This document shows, piece after piece, positions 30,810 to 40,718 of a stretch of DNA of 64,000 nt (its first letter is position 1; each line of letters begins with the position of its first letter). This DNA is from Actinomycetota bacterium. GTDB lineage: Bacteria > Actinomycetota > Actinomycetes > S36-B12 > CAIYMF01. The position numbers and the translations under genes were made by a program. The notes below the pieces were generated by a model. That model saw only the letters and a list, made by a program, of their open reading frames with translations, searched no databases and was not told where the DNA came from. Location: assembly GCA_026393115.1 (NCBI GenBank), contig JAPLAU010000006.1:1-64000 (forward strand), read 5' to 3'.

Positions 30810-31904
30810 CTAGGAGATTGCTGAAACTGCCGTGCGCACCTTCGTGAGCAGGTCGCCAGTGATCGGGACGTAGCCGTTGTCAGCCAGACCACCCTGACCA
30901 GCATCGCTGGCCGTGTAGGTGAGGAATGACTTCACAAGAGCCGACTGGTCGGCCGCGAGTCCCTTTTCACAGGTGATCTCGTAGGTCACCAGGACGGCCG
31001 GGTAGTTGTTGGGCGCCTTGGTGGTGCGGTCGATCGTGAGTGAGAGGTTGTTGCCGGTACCGGTGACGGTTGCCGCCGCGATTGTGGCTGCTGCGTTGGC
31101 CGAGGTGGGCTCAACTGCGCCGCCGCCGTTGTCGAGCCAGGCAGCTCCGACGCCTTGGGCGCCCTGCACGAAGGACAACTCAACGTAACCGATTGAGTTC
31201 GGCGTCGACTTCACCGAAGCGAGCACCTGGTCTGAACCCTTGGAGCCCTGACCGCCTGGAGCCTTCCACTCCTTGCCGGTATCTGACGTCCAGTCAGCAC
31301 CAGCGGTGTCCTTGAGCCACGCGGTGAAGTTCGCGGTGGTTCCGGAAGCATCGCTGCGGTGGAACTGAGCGATGGTCGCGTCGGGCAGTGTGACGCCGGG
31401 GTTGAGCGCGGCGATCTTGGGGTCGTTCCACTTGGTGATCGCGTTGCTGAAGATTCCAGCGGTCACGGCGGGGTTCAAGATCAACTTGTCGACACCGGTG
31501 AGGTTGTAGGCCACGGCGATTGCGCCGCCGACCATGGGAATGTTGATGGCGGGGCCACTCGCGCATCGCTTGTCTGCCAGGGGCTGCTCAGTGTCCTTGA
31601 GGGCCGAGTCAGAGCCAGCGAAAGCGGTCTGAGCGTTGGTGAAGTCCTGAACACCTGCGCCCGAGCCATTGGCCTGGTAGTTGATGGTGGTGCCGCTGCA
31701 TGCCTGCTGGTAGGCGTTGATCCAGTCGGTCATCGCGTTCTTCTGGGCGCTCGAGCCGGAAGCCTTGATGGAGCCGGTGGCGCAGTTGACGCTGGCGCTC
31801 GCGCTGGTGGACGATCCGCCACCTGATGATGAGCCACAGGCAGCGAGGGCGAGGGCCCCGGCAGCGGCGATGAAGGTGAAGCGGGCAGTGCGTGAGATGG
31901 TCAA
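30810..31904 (-). CDS. pstS: Phosphate-binding lipoprotein PstS
   Basis: A 364-residue lipoprotein: signal peptide ending in the lipobox LAAC (Cys near residue 22), a Ser/Gly-rich linker, then a periplasmic-binding fold with ASGSSAQ, GSGAGVQDF and FHRSDASGTT, all PstS phosphate-contact regions. It captures phosphate outside the cell for PstCAB. It starts with TTG; GGAGG 7 bases upstream supports this. A three-unit PHO-box-like repeat lies 70-102 bases upstream. Confidence 0.94.
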   Translation of the reverse strand: MTISRTARFTFIAAAGALALAACGSSSGGGSSTSASASVNCATGSIKASGSSAQKNAMTDWINAYQQACSGTTINYQANGSGAGVQDFTNAQTAFAGSDSALKDTEQPLADKRCASGPAINIPMVGGAIAVAYNLTGVDKLILNPAVTAGIFSNAITKWNDPKIAALNPGVTLPDATIAQFHRSDASGTTANFTAWLKDTAGADWTSDTGKEWKAPGGQGSKGSDQVLASVKSTPNSIGYVELSFVQGAQGVGAAWLDNGGGAVEPTSANAAATIAAATVTGTGNNLSLTIDRTTKAPNNYPAVLVTYEITCEKGLAADQSALVKSFLTYTASDAGQGGLADNGYVPITGDLLTKVRTAVSAIS

Positions 31905-31973
31905 GGTGGATCCTCCGTGAAGTGGGTGTTTGTGAAAACGACACTAAGCAACCGGAGTGACCGAACCTCTCCG

Positions 31974-32006
31974 CGCACATGAACGGAAGATGAACGTCGA
32001 ATGACG
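31974..32006 (-). promoter_or_regulatory. PHO-box-like triple direct repeat upstream of pstS
   Basis: On the minus strand three 11-base units follow each other: CGTCATTCGAC, GTTCATCTTCC, GTTCATGTGCG. The GTTCA core at 11-base spacing matches the PHO boxes bound by actinobacterial PhoP/RegX3-type regulators. A RegX3 homologue is encoded at 54993-55676, so control by phosphate limitation is likely. Confidence 0.7.
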
Positions 32007-32023
32007 AAACGGTGCGTGATCGC

Positions 32024-32971
32024 TCAGGGAGCGTGACGCTCTGCCGCGACCGCTTTGACGGTGCCCGAACTGAAGTCGCGGTGGATTACCACGAATCCGC
32101 CGGCGGGAAGTTCCGGGTCGATATCTATTCCGCCGATATCGCGGCGCAATTGCTCAAAGAGTGCGGGCAGCACGGGTCGGTGCGTGCAGACGACCATCGG
32201 GGAGGGGTCGTTGAGAAGTTCGGTAACCCGCTTCATGGCCTTCTTGCGTGATTCGTTGAAGCCCTCCTCCGACAACAACGGCTCTTCAACGATGTCGACA
32301 CCTGACTCGGTGCAGTAGGGCAGCACGGTTTCACGGCAGCGCACCGATGGTGACGAATGTGAGCTGGTGACCCCGAAGGCGGCCAGTACCGGGGTGAGGT
32401 CTTCGGCCTGGCGCTCACCAACTCGAGAGAGAGGTCGCAATGAGTCGGGGAGGGCTGATTCGTATCGACGCGCGAACTCGCGCCGCTTCTCGGCTTGGCC
32501 GTGGCGCAGGATGATCAGTGACGACGTGCCCCGACGCTTCTTGACTGCTGACTTCACCAGATCGGCGTCGCGGGGGTAGGAGAGAAGTTCGGCTGCTTCG
32601 CCTACATCGACCCACCGCACCTCGTCGACCTCGCGATTGGGCTCCCACGCACTCTGGCCGACGACTCGAGCCAGCCAATACGACACTTCTTTGGTCTTGT
32701 CGCCGATCGAATACCGCTGGGTCTTGAGCGGCATTCCTAGAACGACGTTGAACCCGGTTTCCTCAGCCGCCTCGCGAACAGCGGCCACCGCCACATGCTC
32801 GCCGCGATCGAGTTTGCCCTTGGGTAGCGACCAGTCGCGAATTTGAGTGCGGTGAATAAGTAGGACTTCGGTGCCTGGTGGTTCGTCGTGTGTGTGACCG
32901 CCTGGACGTTCACGTAAGCAGACGACTCCTGCGGCGCGGATGATGTCGTTGTCGGGGGCCACAGAAATCAC
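32024..32971 (-). CDS. Nudix hydrolase fused to SixA-like phosphatase (MutT1 type)
   Basis: A 315-residue two-domain protein like mycobacterial MutT1. The N-terminal Nudix box is complete (GKLDRGEHVAVAAVREAAEETGF), written here as its two parts GKLDRGE and REAAEETGF. The C-terminal part is a histidine-phosphatase domain with LRHGQAEKR and CTHRPVLP. MutT1 cleans 8-oxo-dGTP and diadenosine polyphosphates. The GTG at 32969-32971 overlaps the CHAD gene stop (GTGA) and is preferred. It is the third gene of a ppk operon. Confidence 0.88.
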   Translation of the reverse strand: MISVAPDNDIIRAAGVVCLRERPGGHTHDEPPGTEVLLIHRTQIRDWSLPKGKLDRGEHVAVAAVREAAEETGFNVVLGMPLKTQRYSIGDKTKEVSYWLARVVGQSAWEPNREVDEVRWVDVGEAAELLSYPRDADLVKSAVKKRRGTSSLIILRHGQAEKRREFARRYESALPDSLRPLSRVGERQAEDLTPVLAAFGVTSSHSSPSVRCRETVLPYCTESGVDIVEEPLLSEEGFNESRKKAMKRVTELLNDPSPMVVCTHRPVLPALFEQLRRDIGGIDIDPELPAGGFVVIHRDFSSGTVKAVAAERHAP

Positions 32972-34644
32972 CGTAGCCGTGAACGTCGATGCACCTTGAC
33001 GGCGGCCGCCCACACGGGGATGAACTCGATGCGTGAGCGCTGCTCACTGTCGATCTCAACACCGTGTAGCAGACCCAGTCCCCATCCTTCGACTCCGGTG
33101 AGAGTGGGATCGCTGGCCATCAACCGGATGGCATCTTGGGCGACGGACGCATCCTGATGTTCACCCAATAACTCGGTGACTGCTTCCAACGACTGAGCCA
33201 GGGTTTGAGCGTCGGCGCCAAACACCGGTTCGAGGGCCTCGGCCGCGTAACGTGCGCGTTTGGCGATGATGCGGGTGCGGTGCCATTGCTCAGCCTCGGT
33301 GTCGTGTGTGAGCCACTCACCCTCGCGCTTGAGCCTCTTCCACGCATCCCAAGACAGTGCTGGTAGCACGGCGCGGGCGGGACGTGACGCCTCGTCGGTG
33401 AACGCCGGTTCGCGCACAGCCACGACAAGAACGTCGAGGAGTGTGCGGTACCGCTCGGAGCGGAGTGCGTCGAGTGCCGAGGCCCGGGCGGTCACCAATT
33501 GGGCGCCCAAGGCTCGATCAACAACACCGCGTGCGGCTTCGCGGCCCGCTTGGTCATCGATGAGATCGCAGTGGGCATCGAGTCGCTTCAGCAGAACCTC
33601 GGTGTCGCGGATAGCACCGAGTTCGCCTGCCAGCCAACCGAGTTCGTCGCGCAGGTGGTCGGCCCACTCGCGGTCGACGAGTGGACGGAACGTGCGCATC
33701 GAGCTGCGCAGTCGTCGGGCGGCGACGCGCATTTGGTGTACGGCATCGGGAAGATCGCGGCGCATGCGCACGTCGTTCAGCAGCAGCCGACGGGCTTGGG
33801 AGAGCAGGTGCACGTGAACCGCGGCGGACGCGGGGTCACGCGGCCCCGGGATGGTGACGGGTGCAGGGACGTCCGGCGGCGCAGTTGCGCGCGGGCCGAG
33901 TGCATGAGCCGCCTTACTCGTTGTTCCGGGTTCGGCGCCGGCAGCGAGTAGCACGGTGAGCACCCGGTCGAGGTCGTCGGTGTCTCCGTCGCGGGCTTCA
34001 ACTTCAATCTCGCGGAATCGTCCGGCCACGCGCTCGCCGTCAAGCACAGAGACGACATCATCAACCAGTTCAGCGATGAGTCGATCGTCGTGATCGCGCA
34101 GCAGGAAGGGGGTACGTTCGGTGCGCAAGGTGGCAACTTCACGCAAGGGCGCGCCACGTACGAGCGCTGAGACAAGTTCGACGAGTTCGCTCGGTGGATT
34201 GCCCGGCTCACCTGCGTCGAGGGGAAGTGTGACCTCGTCGCGGTCGCCGGGGTGGCCGCCGGCGACGGGCAGTTTCAAGTGCCAGCCGGCGTCGGACCCG
34301 CCTTCGCGCCGCCTGAAGGTGACGCCCCAACGGGCCAGACGCAGGTCGTCGGTGTCGTAGTAGGCGGCCGTGAGAACAAAGGGTGGGCGCGCAACCACGC
34401 GCGCTACTCCGGTGTCTTCGCCAGTGATGGGTGGCAGCGTGAACAGCGGAGGCACTCGAAGCTTGCGTTCGATTTCGCGATCAGTGCGCGGTTTCTTTGG
34501 TTCTTTGGCAATCGGAGTTTCGCCCGATTCCGCGCCAACGATCTCGTCGGTCGCTTCAGTTGTGGCTGTCTCGTCGGTAGCCTCGGCCGGCTCTTGTGCG
34601 GATGACGCGTCAATCTCAGGTTCGTACTCGTGTGGTTCGCTCAT
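32968..34644 (-). CDS. CYTH and CHAD domain protein
   Basis: A 558-residue acidic-tailed protein: about 50 acidic/Ala/Thr-rich residues, a CYTH triphosphate-tunnel domain (signature EIERKL near residue 55) and a C-terminal CHAD helical domain rich in conserved His, Arg and Lys ([18 protein letters not shown]). CHAD binds inorganic polyphosphate and CYTH domains hydrolyse triphosphates. The ATG overlaps the ppk stop (ATGA), placing it directly in polyphosphate metabolism. Confidence 0.9.
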   Translation of the reverse strand: MSEPHEYEPEIDASSAQEPAEATDETATTEATDEIVGAESGETPIAKEPKKPRTDREIERKLRVPPLFTLPPITGEDTGVARVVARPPFVLTAAYYDTDDLRLARWGVTFRRREGGSDAGWHLKLPVAGGHPGDRDEVTLPLDAGEPGNPPSELVELVSALVRGAPLREVATLRTERTPFLLRDHDDRLIAELVDDVVSVLDGERVAGRFREIEVEARDGDTDDLDRVLTVLLAAGAEPGTTSKAAHALGPRATAPPDVPAPVTIPGPRDPASAAVHVHLLSQARRLLLNDVRMRRDLPDAVHQMRVAARRLRSSMRTFRPLVDREWADHLRDELGWLAGELGAIRDTEVLLKRLDAHCDLIDDQAGREAARGVVDRALGAQLVTARASALDALRSERYRTLLDVLVVAVREPAFTDEASRPARAVLPALSWDAWKRLKREGEWLTHDTEAEQWHRTRIIAKRARYAAEALEPVFGADAQTLAQSLEAVTELLGEHQDASVAQDAIRLMASDPTLTGVEGWGLGLLHGVEIDSEQRSRIEFIPVWAAAVKVHRRSRLR

Positions 34645-36794
34645 GGCATGACCGCCGTCGGTCGTCGGTGCTTGGTAATGATTAAGCCGGCTTGATAGTC
34701 GCGCAACGGGTTGCCTGCCGCATCGTGCGTGCGACGTACCCAACGGCTGTCGGGCATCAGATCCCAGGCCGCGGTGTCGGGGTCGAGCGCGAGGTCGAGC
34801 AGGTCGCCAACTTCCGACACCTGCTCAGGCGCATCGAGTCGCACGAGCGTTTCGACGCGACGGTCGAGGTTGCGGTGCATGAGGTCGGCGGAGCCGATCC
34901 ATACCTCGCGAGCGCCGCCGTTGGTGAATTCGAAGATTCGACTGTGCTCGAGGAATCGACCCAGAATCGACACAGCGCGGATGTTGTCTGACAGACCCGG
35001 AACTCCGGCGCGCATCGCGCAGATTCCACGCACGACTAGGTCGACGGGTACGCCGGCCTGCCCTGCGCGGTAGAGGCTGTCAATGATGGCTTCGTCGACG
35101 ATCGAGTTGCACTTGAAGCGGATGCGGGATTCACGGCCTGCTTTGTGGTGCTCAACCTCGCGTTCGATGCGCTCGATCAGTCCGCTGCGCACTGAGTGTG
35201 GGGCGACGAGGAGCCGATTGTACGACGTGTTCATCGCGTAGCCCGAGAGCTGGTTGAACAGGTTCGCAACGTCGGCGCCGACATCGGGGTCGCTGGTGAG
35301 CAGTCCGAGGTCTTCGTAGAGGCGCGCAGTCTTGGGGTGGTAATTGCCGGTTCCGATGTGACAGTAGCGACGCAATTGACCGCCATCGTTACGTACCACC
35401 ATCGACAGTTTGCAGTGAGTCTTCAGACCAACAAGGCCGTACACGACATGCACGCCGGCCTGCTCAAGTTTGCGTGCCCAACTGATGTTGGCTTGTTCGT
35501 CGAAGCGCGCTTTGAGTTCGACGAGTGCCAGCACCTGCTTGCCAGCCTCGGCCGCGTCGATCAGTGCGTCGACGATCGGCGAATCGCCGCTGGTGCGGTA
35601 GAGGGTTTGCTTGATAGCCAACACATTCGGGTCAGTGGCGGCTTGCTCAAGGAATCGCTGCACGCTGGTGGAGAAGGAGTCGTACGGGTGATGAACGAGG
35701 ACATCCTTGGTGCGCATGACTTCGAGCACATCGGGTGCGAGCGAGGTTTCAACCTCCGCTAGGGCGTAACTCGTCTTGGGTACGAACGCGGGGTACTTGA
35801 GGTCGTCGCGGTTGAGGTCGACGATTCCCCAGAGACCACGAAGATCAAGCGGACCTTGTAGTCGGAAGACTTCCGATTCGGTAACACCTAGTTCGCGCAT
35901 CAGAAGGTCGAGAACGTAGGGGTCCATCGAGTCTTCAACTTCTAGGCGCACGGCCGGGCCGAACCGGCGACGCATGAGTTCGCGTTCGAGCGCCTGCAGC
36001 AAGTTCTCGGCGTCGTCTTCCTCAACCTCGAGGTCTTCATTACGAGTGACCCGGAACGTGTGCTGCTGCAGCATTTCCATTCCGGTAAACAATTCGTGCA
36101 AATGAGCGGCGATGACATCTTCCAGCGGAACGAACCGCGCCCCTCGCACATTGAGGAACCGGGGGAGGACCGGGGGAACCTTGACGCGGGCGAAGAGCTC
36201 GGTTCCGGTGTCGGGATTGCGCACGACGACGGCGAGGTTGAGCGAAAGCCCGGAGATGTACGGGAACGGGTGGGCGGGGTCGACTGCCAGCGGCGTGAGA
36301 ACCGGGAAGATCTGGTCGCGGAAGACCTTGGCGATACCTTCCTGCTCGCTGTCACTGAGTTCGGGCCAACGCACGAGTTCGATTCCCTCGCTGACCAAGC
36401 CGGGTAGAACGTCGCGGTGGAAGCACTCCGACTGGCGCAGCATCAACTCATGAGCGTGGCCGAGCGCTGCTTCGTGAACTTCGCGGGGCAGCATGCCGCT
36501 GGCGGCGCGGGTGGCGATTCCGGCTGCAAGTCGACGCTTGAGGCCCGCGATGCGCACCATGAAGAATTCGTCGAGGTTGCTGGCGAAAATTGCGAGGAAT
36601 TTCGCGCGCTCGAGAAGGGGGTTGTTGGCGTCTTCTGCCAGTTCGAGAACTCGGGTGTTGAAGGCCAGCCACGACAGTTCACGGTCGATGAATCGGTCAT
36701 CGGGGAGGGCGACCAGGACGGGCGCGTCCGGTGAGGACACATTTTCGTGGGTCTCGTCACTGCTGATCGGCGCAAATGAGTCAGTCTCGTCCAT
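34641..36794 (-). CDS. ppk: Polyphosphate kinase 1
   Basis: A 717-residue PPK1 of usual length. N-terminal [19 protein letters not shown], the catalytic region with HHPYDSF and [12 protein letters not shown] (active-site His), and the C-terminal [12 protein letters not shown] are all typical. It makes polyphosphate from ATP reversibly. It is the first gene of an overlapping operon with CYTH-CHAD and Nudix-SixA. CAGACT stands 6 bases before the ATG. Confidence 0.95.
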   Translation of the reverse strand: MDETDSFAPISSDETHENVSSPDAPVLVALPDDRFIDRELSWLAFNTRVLELAEDANNPLLERAKFLAIFASNLDEFFMVRIAGLKRRLAAGIATRAASGMLPREVHEAALGHAHELMLRQSECFHRDVLPGLVSEGIELVRWPELSDSEQEGIAKVFRDQIFPVLTPLAVDPAHPFPYISGLSLNLAVVVRNPDTGTELFARVKVPPVLPRFLNVRGARFVPLEDVIAAHLHELFTGMEMLQQHTFRVTRNEDLEVEEDDAENLLQALERELMRRRFGPAVRLEVEDSMDPYVLDLLMRELGVTESEVFRLQGPLDLRGLWGIVDLNRDDLKYPAFVPKTSYALAEVETSLAPDVLEVMRTKDVLVHHPYDSFSTSVQRFLEQAATDPNVLAIKQTLYRTSGDSPIVDALIDAAEAGKQVLALVELKARFDEQANISWARKLEQAGVHVVYGLVGLKTHCKLSMVVRNDGGQLRRYCHIGTGNYHPKTARLYEDLGLLTSDPDVGADVANLFNQLSGYAMNTSYNRLLVAPHSVRSGLIERIEREVEHHKAGRESRIRFKCNSIVDEAIIDSLYRAGQAGVPVDLVVRGICAMRAGVPGLSDNIRAVSILGRFLEHSRIFEFTNGGAREVWIGSADLMHRNLDRRVETLVRLDAPEQVSEVGDLLDLALDPDTAAWDLMPDSRWVRRTHDAAGNPLRDYQAGLIITKHRRPTAVMP

Positions 36795-36873
36795 TGCGCC
36801 AGTCTGGCAGATGAACCCCAGGCGGTGGTGGGCTCCTCAGAGTGCTGACGTCGCCTAACCCTGCCATCATCGA

Positions 36874-38067
36874 GTGATGACCACACTTCCCTTACCTCGA
36901 TTGCTCATGGTGCTTGGCTCGGGGGAGACCAGTCCGACGATGGTCACTCCCCATCAGCGGGTGTTTTCGCGCCTAGGCGCTCCCGGTGAAGTTCCAGCGC
37001 TCCTCCTCGATACGCCATTCGGATTCCAAGAAAACGCTGATGAGCTCACCGAGCGCGTTCAGACCTATTTCCGTGAGTCGGTGGGACGTACGGTCGGCGT
37101 CGCGTCGCTGCGCTCCCGAGCGGCGATGCAGGCCGATCCAGTTGCCGCGGCACGTGCCCTGGCGGCGCTGGGGCAGGCTCGCTGGGTGTTTGCGGGGCCA
37201 GGATCGCCGAGTTACGCGCTTGAGCAGTGGAGCGGCACACCCGTCGTCGGCCTTCTCGACGAGCGACTGCGCACCGGTGGTGCGGTGGTGTTTGCGTCGG
37301 CGGCGGCACTCACATTAGGTGCTTTCACGATTCCGGTATACGAGGTATACAAGGTGGGTCAGGAGCCGCGGTGGCTCGAGGGGCTCGATGTTCTCGGACG
37401 TGCCACAGGGTTGCGGGCGGCGATTGTTCCCCACTTCGACAACGCCGAGGGTGGCACTCACGACACGCGCTTTTGCTACATGGGTGAGCGTCGACTGGCT
37501 TCGTTGATCGACCAACTGCCCGACGACGCATTCGTCCTGGGCATTGATGAGCACACGGGTGTGGTCATCGATGTCGCGTCAGGAGAGATCGAAATCGTCG
37601 GCCGGGGGCGTGTCACGGTGCGTACGCATTCGTCGTCAACAGAGTTCCGGCCCGGTGATGCCTTGACGGTGACGCGTATCGCAGAGATCGCGGGCTCGGG
37701 TGAGCGAGTCGTCTCGGTGCCGGTGGCGGTGGCTTCCGATGTCGTCGATGAGACCTCGATTGCGGCGAGTCTGGCTGCGGGCGATGTTGAGGCAGCGGTG
37801 ACTGGATTGCTCATGCTCCAGGCCGACCCTGAGGCGGATTCACGTACGGTGGGGGCGCTGATCGCGGCGTTGGGTGAGCGAGCCGCGAATGCGCCGGTTG
37901 ATCGCGAGTCGATCGTTGGTCCGTACGTCGAATTGCTGCTCGAGATGCGGATGGCAGCCCGCGCTGAGAAGCGCTTTGCCGATTCCGATCTCATCCGCGA
38001 TCGCCTTGCCGAGCAGGGGGTCACCATTCGCGACACGCCGACGGGCCCGGAATGGGACCTCGCCTAA
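36874..38067 (+). CDS. S51/cyanophycinase-like protein with a cysteinyl-tRNA-synthetase-like C-terminal tail
   Basis: A 397-residue protein. Residues about 1-225 are a class I glutamine-amidotransferase-like/S51 fold (VLGSGETSPTM, GPGSPSYALEQW, FASAAALTLGAF with a candidate nucleophile Ser, ATGLRAAIVPHFDNAEGGT). The last about 50 residues (MAARAEKRFADSDLIRDRL, then GVTIRDTPTGPEW) closely resemble the C-terminal tail of CysRS, including the one encoded at 58135-59550. A second S51-like gene follows. The function of this fused form is unknown to me; no cyanophycin synthetase is seen here. Confidence 0.75.
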   Translation: MMTTLPLPRLLMVLGSGETSPTMVTPHQRVFSRLGAPGEVPALLLDTPFGFQENADELTERVQTYFRESVGRTVGVASLRSRAAMQADPVAAARALAALGQARWVFAGPGSPSYALEQWSGTPVVGLLDERLRTGGAVVFASAAALTLGAFTIPVYEVYKVGQEPRWLEGLDVLGRATGLRAAIVPHFDNAEGGTHDTRFCYMGERRLASLIDQLPDDAFVLGIDEHTGVVIDVASGEIEIVGRGRVTVRTHSSSTEFRPGDALTVTRIAEIAGSGERVVSVPVAVASDVVDETSIAASLAAGDVEAAVTGLLMLQADPEADSRTVGALIAALGERAANAPVDRESIVGPYVELLLEMRMAARAEKRFADSDLIRDRLAEQGVTIRDTPTGPEWDLA

Positions 38068-38079
38068 TTCCGAACCCCC

Positions 38080-38139
38080 AACCCCCCAATTCCGCATGGG
38101 GGGACACTCAGCACGCATAGACGCAGTTTCTTTACCCCA
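38080..38139 (+). repeat. Left copy of a ~60-base inverted repeat, hairpin-forming
   Basis: It contains CCCCCC (38082-38087) and GGGGGG (38098-38103) that can pair, then the block AGCACGCATAGACGCAGTTT (38110-38129). The reverse complement of 38902-38960 matches it closely over almost its whole length. It stands between the two S51-like genes and could also end transcription of the first. Confidence 0.85.
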
Positions 38140-38181
38140 GCGCGGGCATGCTCTCGGCAAGGCGTCTGTGATCATGTCTGA

Positions 38182-38892
38182 ATGACAACCTCACTACCCG
38201 GTCCGATCGCTCTCGTGGGATCGGGCGAGTACTTGCCGCAGATGCTGGAAATTGAGCGCGCACTCCTCGACGGACGCGCGGGGCGCTACGTGCAGATACC
38301 GACCGCTGCCGGTCAAGAAGGCCAGAGTTCCCTTGACCATTGGGTGGCGCTCGGGCGGGCTCAGGCAGAGCGACTGGGGGTTGAGTCGGTGCCGGTCGTT
38401 GCGCGCAATCGCGAGGAGGCAGATGACCCTGCAATCGCCGACCTCATCGACGGCGCGGGGCTGATCTACCTCTCGGGCGGTGACCCACATTTCCTTGCAG
38501 GAACGCTGCGCGACACCCTGCTCTGGGAGCGCATTGAAAACGCGTGGCGCAATGGGGCAGCGCTCGCGGGATGCAGTGCCGGGGCGATGGCCATGACCTC
38601 GTGGGTTCCGTCGGTCAAACGCTTGGGGCTCAGTCCCGACCCTGGCCTCGGAGTTCTTCCCCATCTGCGCGTGATTCCGCATTTCGACAAGATGGCCGGC
38701 TGGATGCCCGACATGATCACTCGGGTGCTGCTTCACGCGCCGGAGGGTGTCACCGTGCTTGGAATTGACGAGGACACTGCGGTCGTTGGTGGGCCGCACG
38801 AATGGCGCGTGGAAGGCCGTCAGTCGGTGTGGGTTCTCGGACATGGATCTCGGCGTGAAGTTCGAGCCGGCGAGGCGCTCGAAACTCCGTGA
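38182..38892 (+). CDS. Type 1 glutamine amidotransferase-like / peptidase S51 family protein
   Basis: A 236-residue protein with the S51 nucleophile elbow AGCSAGAMAMT, GGDPHFLAGTLRDTLLW before it and VIPHFDKMAGWMPDM after it. The family includes dipeptidase E and cyanophycinase; the substrate is not visible. It is a likely paralogue of the first part of the preceding gene. The gene is enclosed by inverted repeats at 38080-38139 and 38902-38960. GATCAT stands 6 bases before the ATG. Confidence 0.8.
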   Translation: MTTSLPGPIALVGSGEYLPQMLEIERALLDGRAGRYVQIPTAAGQEGQSSLDHWVALGRAQAERLGVESVPVVARNREEADDPAIADLIDGAGLIYLSGGDPHFLAGTLRDTLLWERIENAWRNGAALAGCSAGAMAMTSWVPSVKRLGLSPDPGLGVLPHLRVIPHFDKMAGWMPDMITRVLLHAPEGVTVLGIDEDTAVVGGPHEWRVEGRQSVWVLGHGSRREVRAGEALETP

Positions 38893-38901
38893 CAGTGGAG
38901 T

Positions 38902-38960
38902 GATGGGGTAGAAAAACTGCGTCTATGCGTGCTTAATGTCCCCCCATGCGAAAAGGGGTT
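38902..38960 (-). repeat. Right copy of the ~60-base inverted repeat
   Basis: Read on the minus strand it gives CGCATGGGGGGACA, then AGCACGCATAGACGCAGTTT, the same order as the left copy, with few mismatches and a small indel at each end. The two copies point outward with their C-rich arms. It ends 2 bases before the mshD stop region. Confidence 0.85.
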
Positions 38961-38962
38961 TG

Positions 38963-39934
38963 CTACGAGGGGACGCGAGTAAACAGAACATCGGTGTCCC
39001 ATCGCGCAAACCCCAGCGACTCGTACACCTTGATGGCGTTGGTGTTGCGCGCGTCGACGTAGAGCATCGCTTGGTCGAGTCCGCGCGATCGGAGGTGCAC
39101 CAGCCCCGCCACCGTGAGCGACCGCCCGAGGCTCTTGCGCTGCCAGTCGGGGTCGACTCCGACCACGAAGACCTCTCCCAGTTGTGCGTGTCCGTGTCCG
39201 TGTCCGTGGTTGTCGCTTCCGTGCACCTTGGTCCAGTGGAACCCGGCGATCTGCTCGTCAACGCCGGTGCCCGTCACAGCCAACAGGAAACCTGTCGGAT
39301 CGAACCACGGCTCGCGCATGCGCAGATGGAGATCGTCGAGAGTCCAGCGCCCCTGATCGGGGTGGTTCTCGAAAGCGCGGGCATTGACTACCACCCAGGC
39401 ATCGTCGTCGTGGCCGGGCTCGAAGGCGCGAATGCGCACGCCTTCGGGAAGTACCAAACGCGGAAGTGCCGCCGACAGTGAACGCCGCATCTGCCAGAGC
39501 ACGCGTGTCGATGTGAACCCCATCGAGCCGGCCAGGTGCGCTGATGCCGTGCTCTCACCGTGAGCCCACAGCCGCATGTGGCCTTCGGAACACCGATCAA
39601 TGGTTGCCTGCACCAAACTCCGACCGATTCCTTGCCGGCGAAACTGCGGATGTACCGCGAGTTGGGCAACCGGCCCCGCGACCTCATCGGTGGAATCGAA
39701 GTGTGCGTACCCCACGAGTTGAGCTGCTGCATCGGAGTTCGATCGGTTCCACGTCAGCAGGTGGCGAGCGCCCACATCTCCACCGCGCCGGATGTGTAGA
39801 AGGGCGTGTTCATCCAAGGGTCGAACCCCATCAGCGTCAGTGACCTGTTCGATTAGAGAAAGTACCGCGTGCACGTCGTCGTGCTCGAGGTCGTAGACGT
39901 CGTCGAGCCAGCGTTCGTCGCCAGCCGTCGTCAC
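38963..39934 (-). CDS. mshD: Mycothiol acetyltransferase
   Basis: A 323-residue tandem GNAT protein. The two acetyl-CoA motifs are [15 protein letters not shown] (first half) and [16 protein letters not shown] (second half). It acetylates Cys-GlcN-Ins in the last step of mycothiol synthesis. The GTG overlaps the glnR stop (GTGA), the same order as in mycobacteria. A His-Gly repeat (HGHGHGH) sits between the beta-strands of the second domain, coded by 6-base repeats at 39187-39209. Confidence 0.9.
   Translation of the reverse strand: MTTAGDERWLDDVYDLEHDDVHAVLSLIEQVTDADGVRPLDEHALLHIRRGGDVGARHLLTWNRSNSDAAAQLVGYAHFDSTDEVAGPVAQLAVHPQFRRQGIGRSLVQATIDRCSEGHMRLWAHGESTASAHLAGSMGFTSTRVLWQMRRSLSAALPRLVLPEGVRIRAFEPGHDDDAWVVVNARAFENHPDQGRWTLDDLHLRMREPWFDPTGFLLAVTGTGVDEQIAGFHWTKVHGSDNHGHGHGHAQLGEVFVVGVDPDWQRKSLGRSLTVAGLVHLRSRGLDQAMLYVDARNTNAIKVYESLGFARWDTDVLFTRVPS
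39187..39209. repeat. Short 6-base tandem repeat inside mshD
   Basis: CGTGTC occurs three times plus a partial copy, coding for a His-Gly run in a surface loop of MshD. Slippage could change the loop length in multiples of two residues. Confidence 0.8.
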
Positions 39935-40671
39935 AGCCGTGACGCAGTCGCGGGCGCTTCGAGCTGCTCGTCATCGCCGAGTGTCGCGAGCGTTGCCTCA
40001 TCTGTTTTTTGCGGAACAAACCGGTAGCCCACGTTACGTACGGTGCCGATGAGTGACTCGTGTTCGACGCCGAGTTTGGCGCGCAGTCGACGCACATGAA
40101 CGTCAACGGTGCGTGTGCCTCCGAAGTAGTCGTAGCCCCAGACTTCCTGCAACAACTGCGCTCGCGAGAACACGCGACCGGGGTGCTGAGCCAAGAACTT
40201 GAGCAGTTCGAATTCCTTGAAAGTGAGGTCGAGAGCCCGACCGCGCAGACGTGCGGTGTAACTGTGCTCGTCGATCACCACATCACCGCTGCGGATTTCA
40301 CCACTTACCTCATCGTCGACAACCAGTCGTGCGATAGCCAGTCGCAGGCGGGCGTCGAGTTCGGCCGGGCCGGCCGACTCGAGGACGAAGTCATCGATAC
40401 CCCAGTCGGAGGAGACGCCGACAAGCCCACCCTCGGTGGTGACCAGTAGCAGGGGAATGTCAATTCCGGTAGTGCGAATCAGCCGACACAGACTGCGCGC
40501 GCCGGCTAAGTCGCGACGACCGTCAACGAGTAGCGCGTCGGCCGAAGGTGCATCGAGGAGTGCGCTTGCCTCAGCTGGCAGCACACGGACGTGGTGGCTG
40601 AGCAGGCCAAGTGAAGGAATCACCGTGGTGGAGGCGTCAAGGGTCGAGGTGAGCAGCAGAAGCGTCGACAT
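39931..40671 (-). CDS. glnR: GlnR-like OmpR-family transcriptional regulator
   Basis: A 246-residue regulator with a receiver-like N-terminal half and a winged-helix C-terminal half ([43 protein letters not shown]). The receiver half lacks a clear acidic pocket pattern, as expected of GlnR, which acts without a cognate kinase. GlnR controls nitrogen assimilation genes in actinobacteria. Location before mshD supports the name. GGAGG lies 4 bases before the ATG. Confidence 0.78.
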   Translation of the reverse strand: MSTLLLLTSTLDASTTVIPSLGLLSHHVRVLPAEASALLDAPSADALLVDGRRDLAGARSLCRLIRTTGIDIPLLLVTTEGGLVGVSSDWGIDDFVLESAGPAELDARLRLAIARLVVDDEVSGEIRSGDVVIDEHSYTARLRGRALDLTFKEFELLKFLAQHPGRVFSRAQLLQEVWGYDYFGGTRTVDVHVRRLRAKLGVEHESLIGTVRNVGYRFVPQKTDEATLATLGDDEQLEAPATASRL

Positions 40672-40718
40672 TGCACCTCCTCAAAACACGAATTCCTGTG
40701 GTGACAGGATAGTTCACT

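Noticed and set aside
38182-38892. Cyanophycinase as a firm name for this gene
   Set aside because: The S51 elbow is present but no cyanophycin synthetase is visible, and dipeptidase E-like or other members are equally possible.
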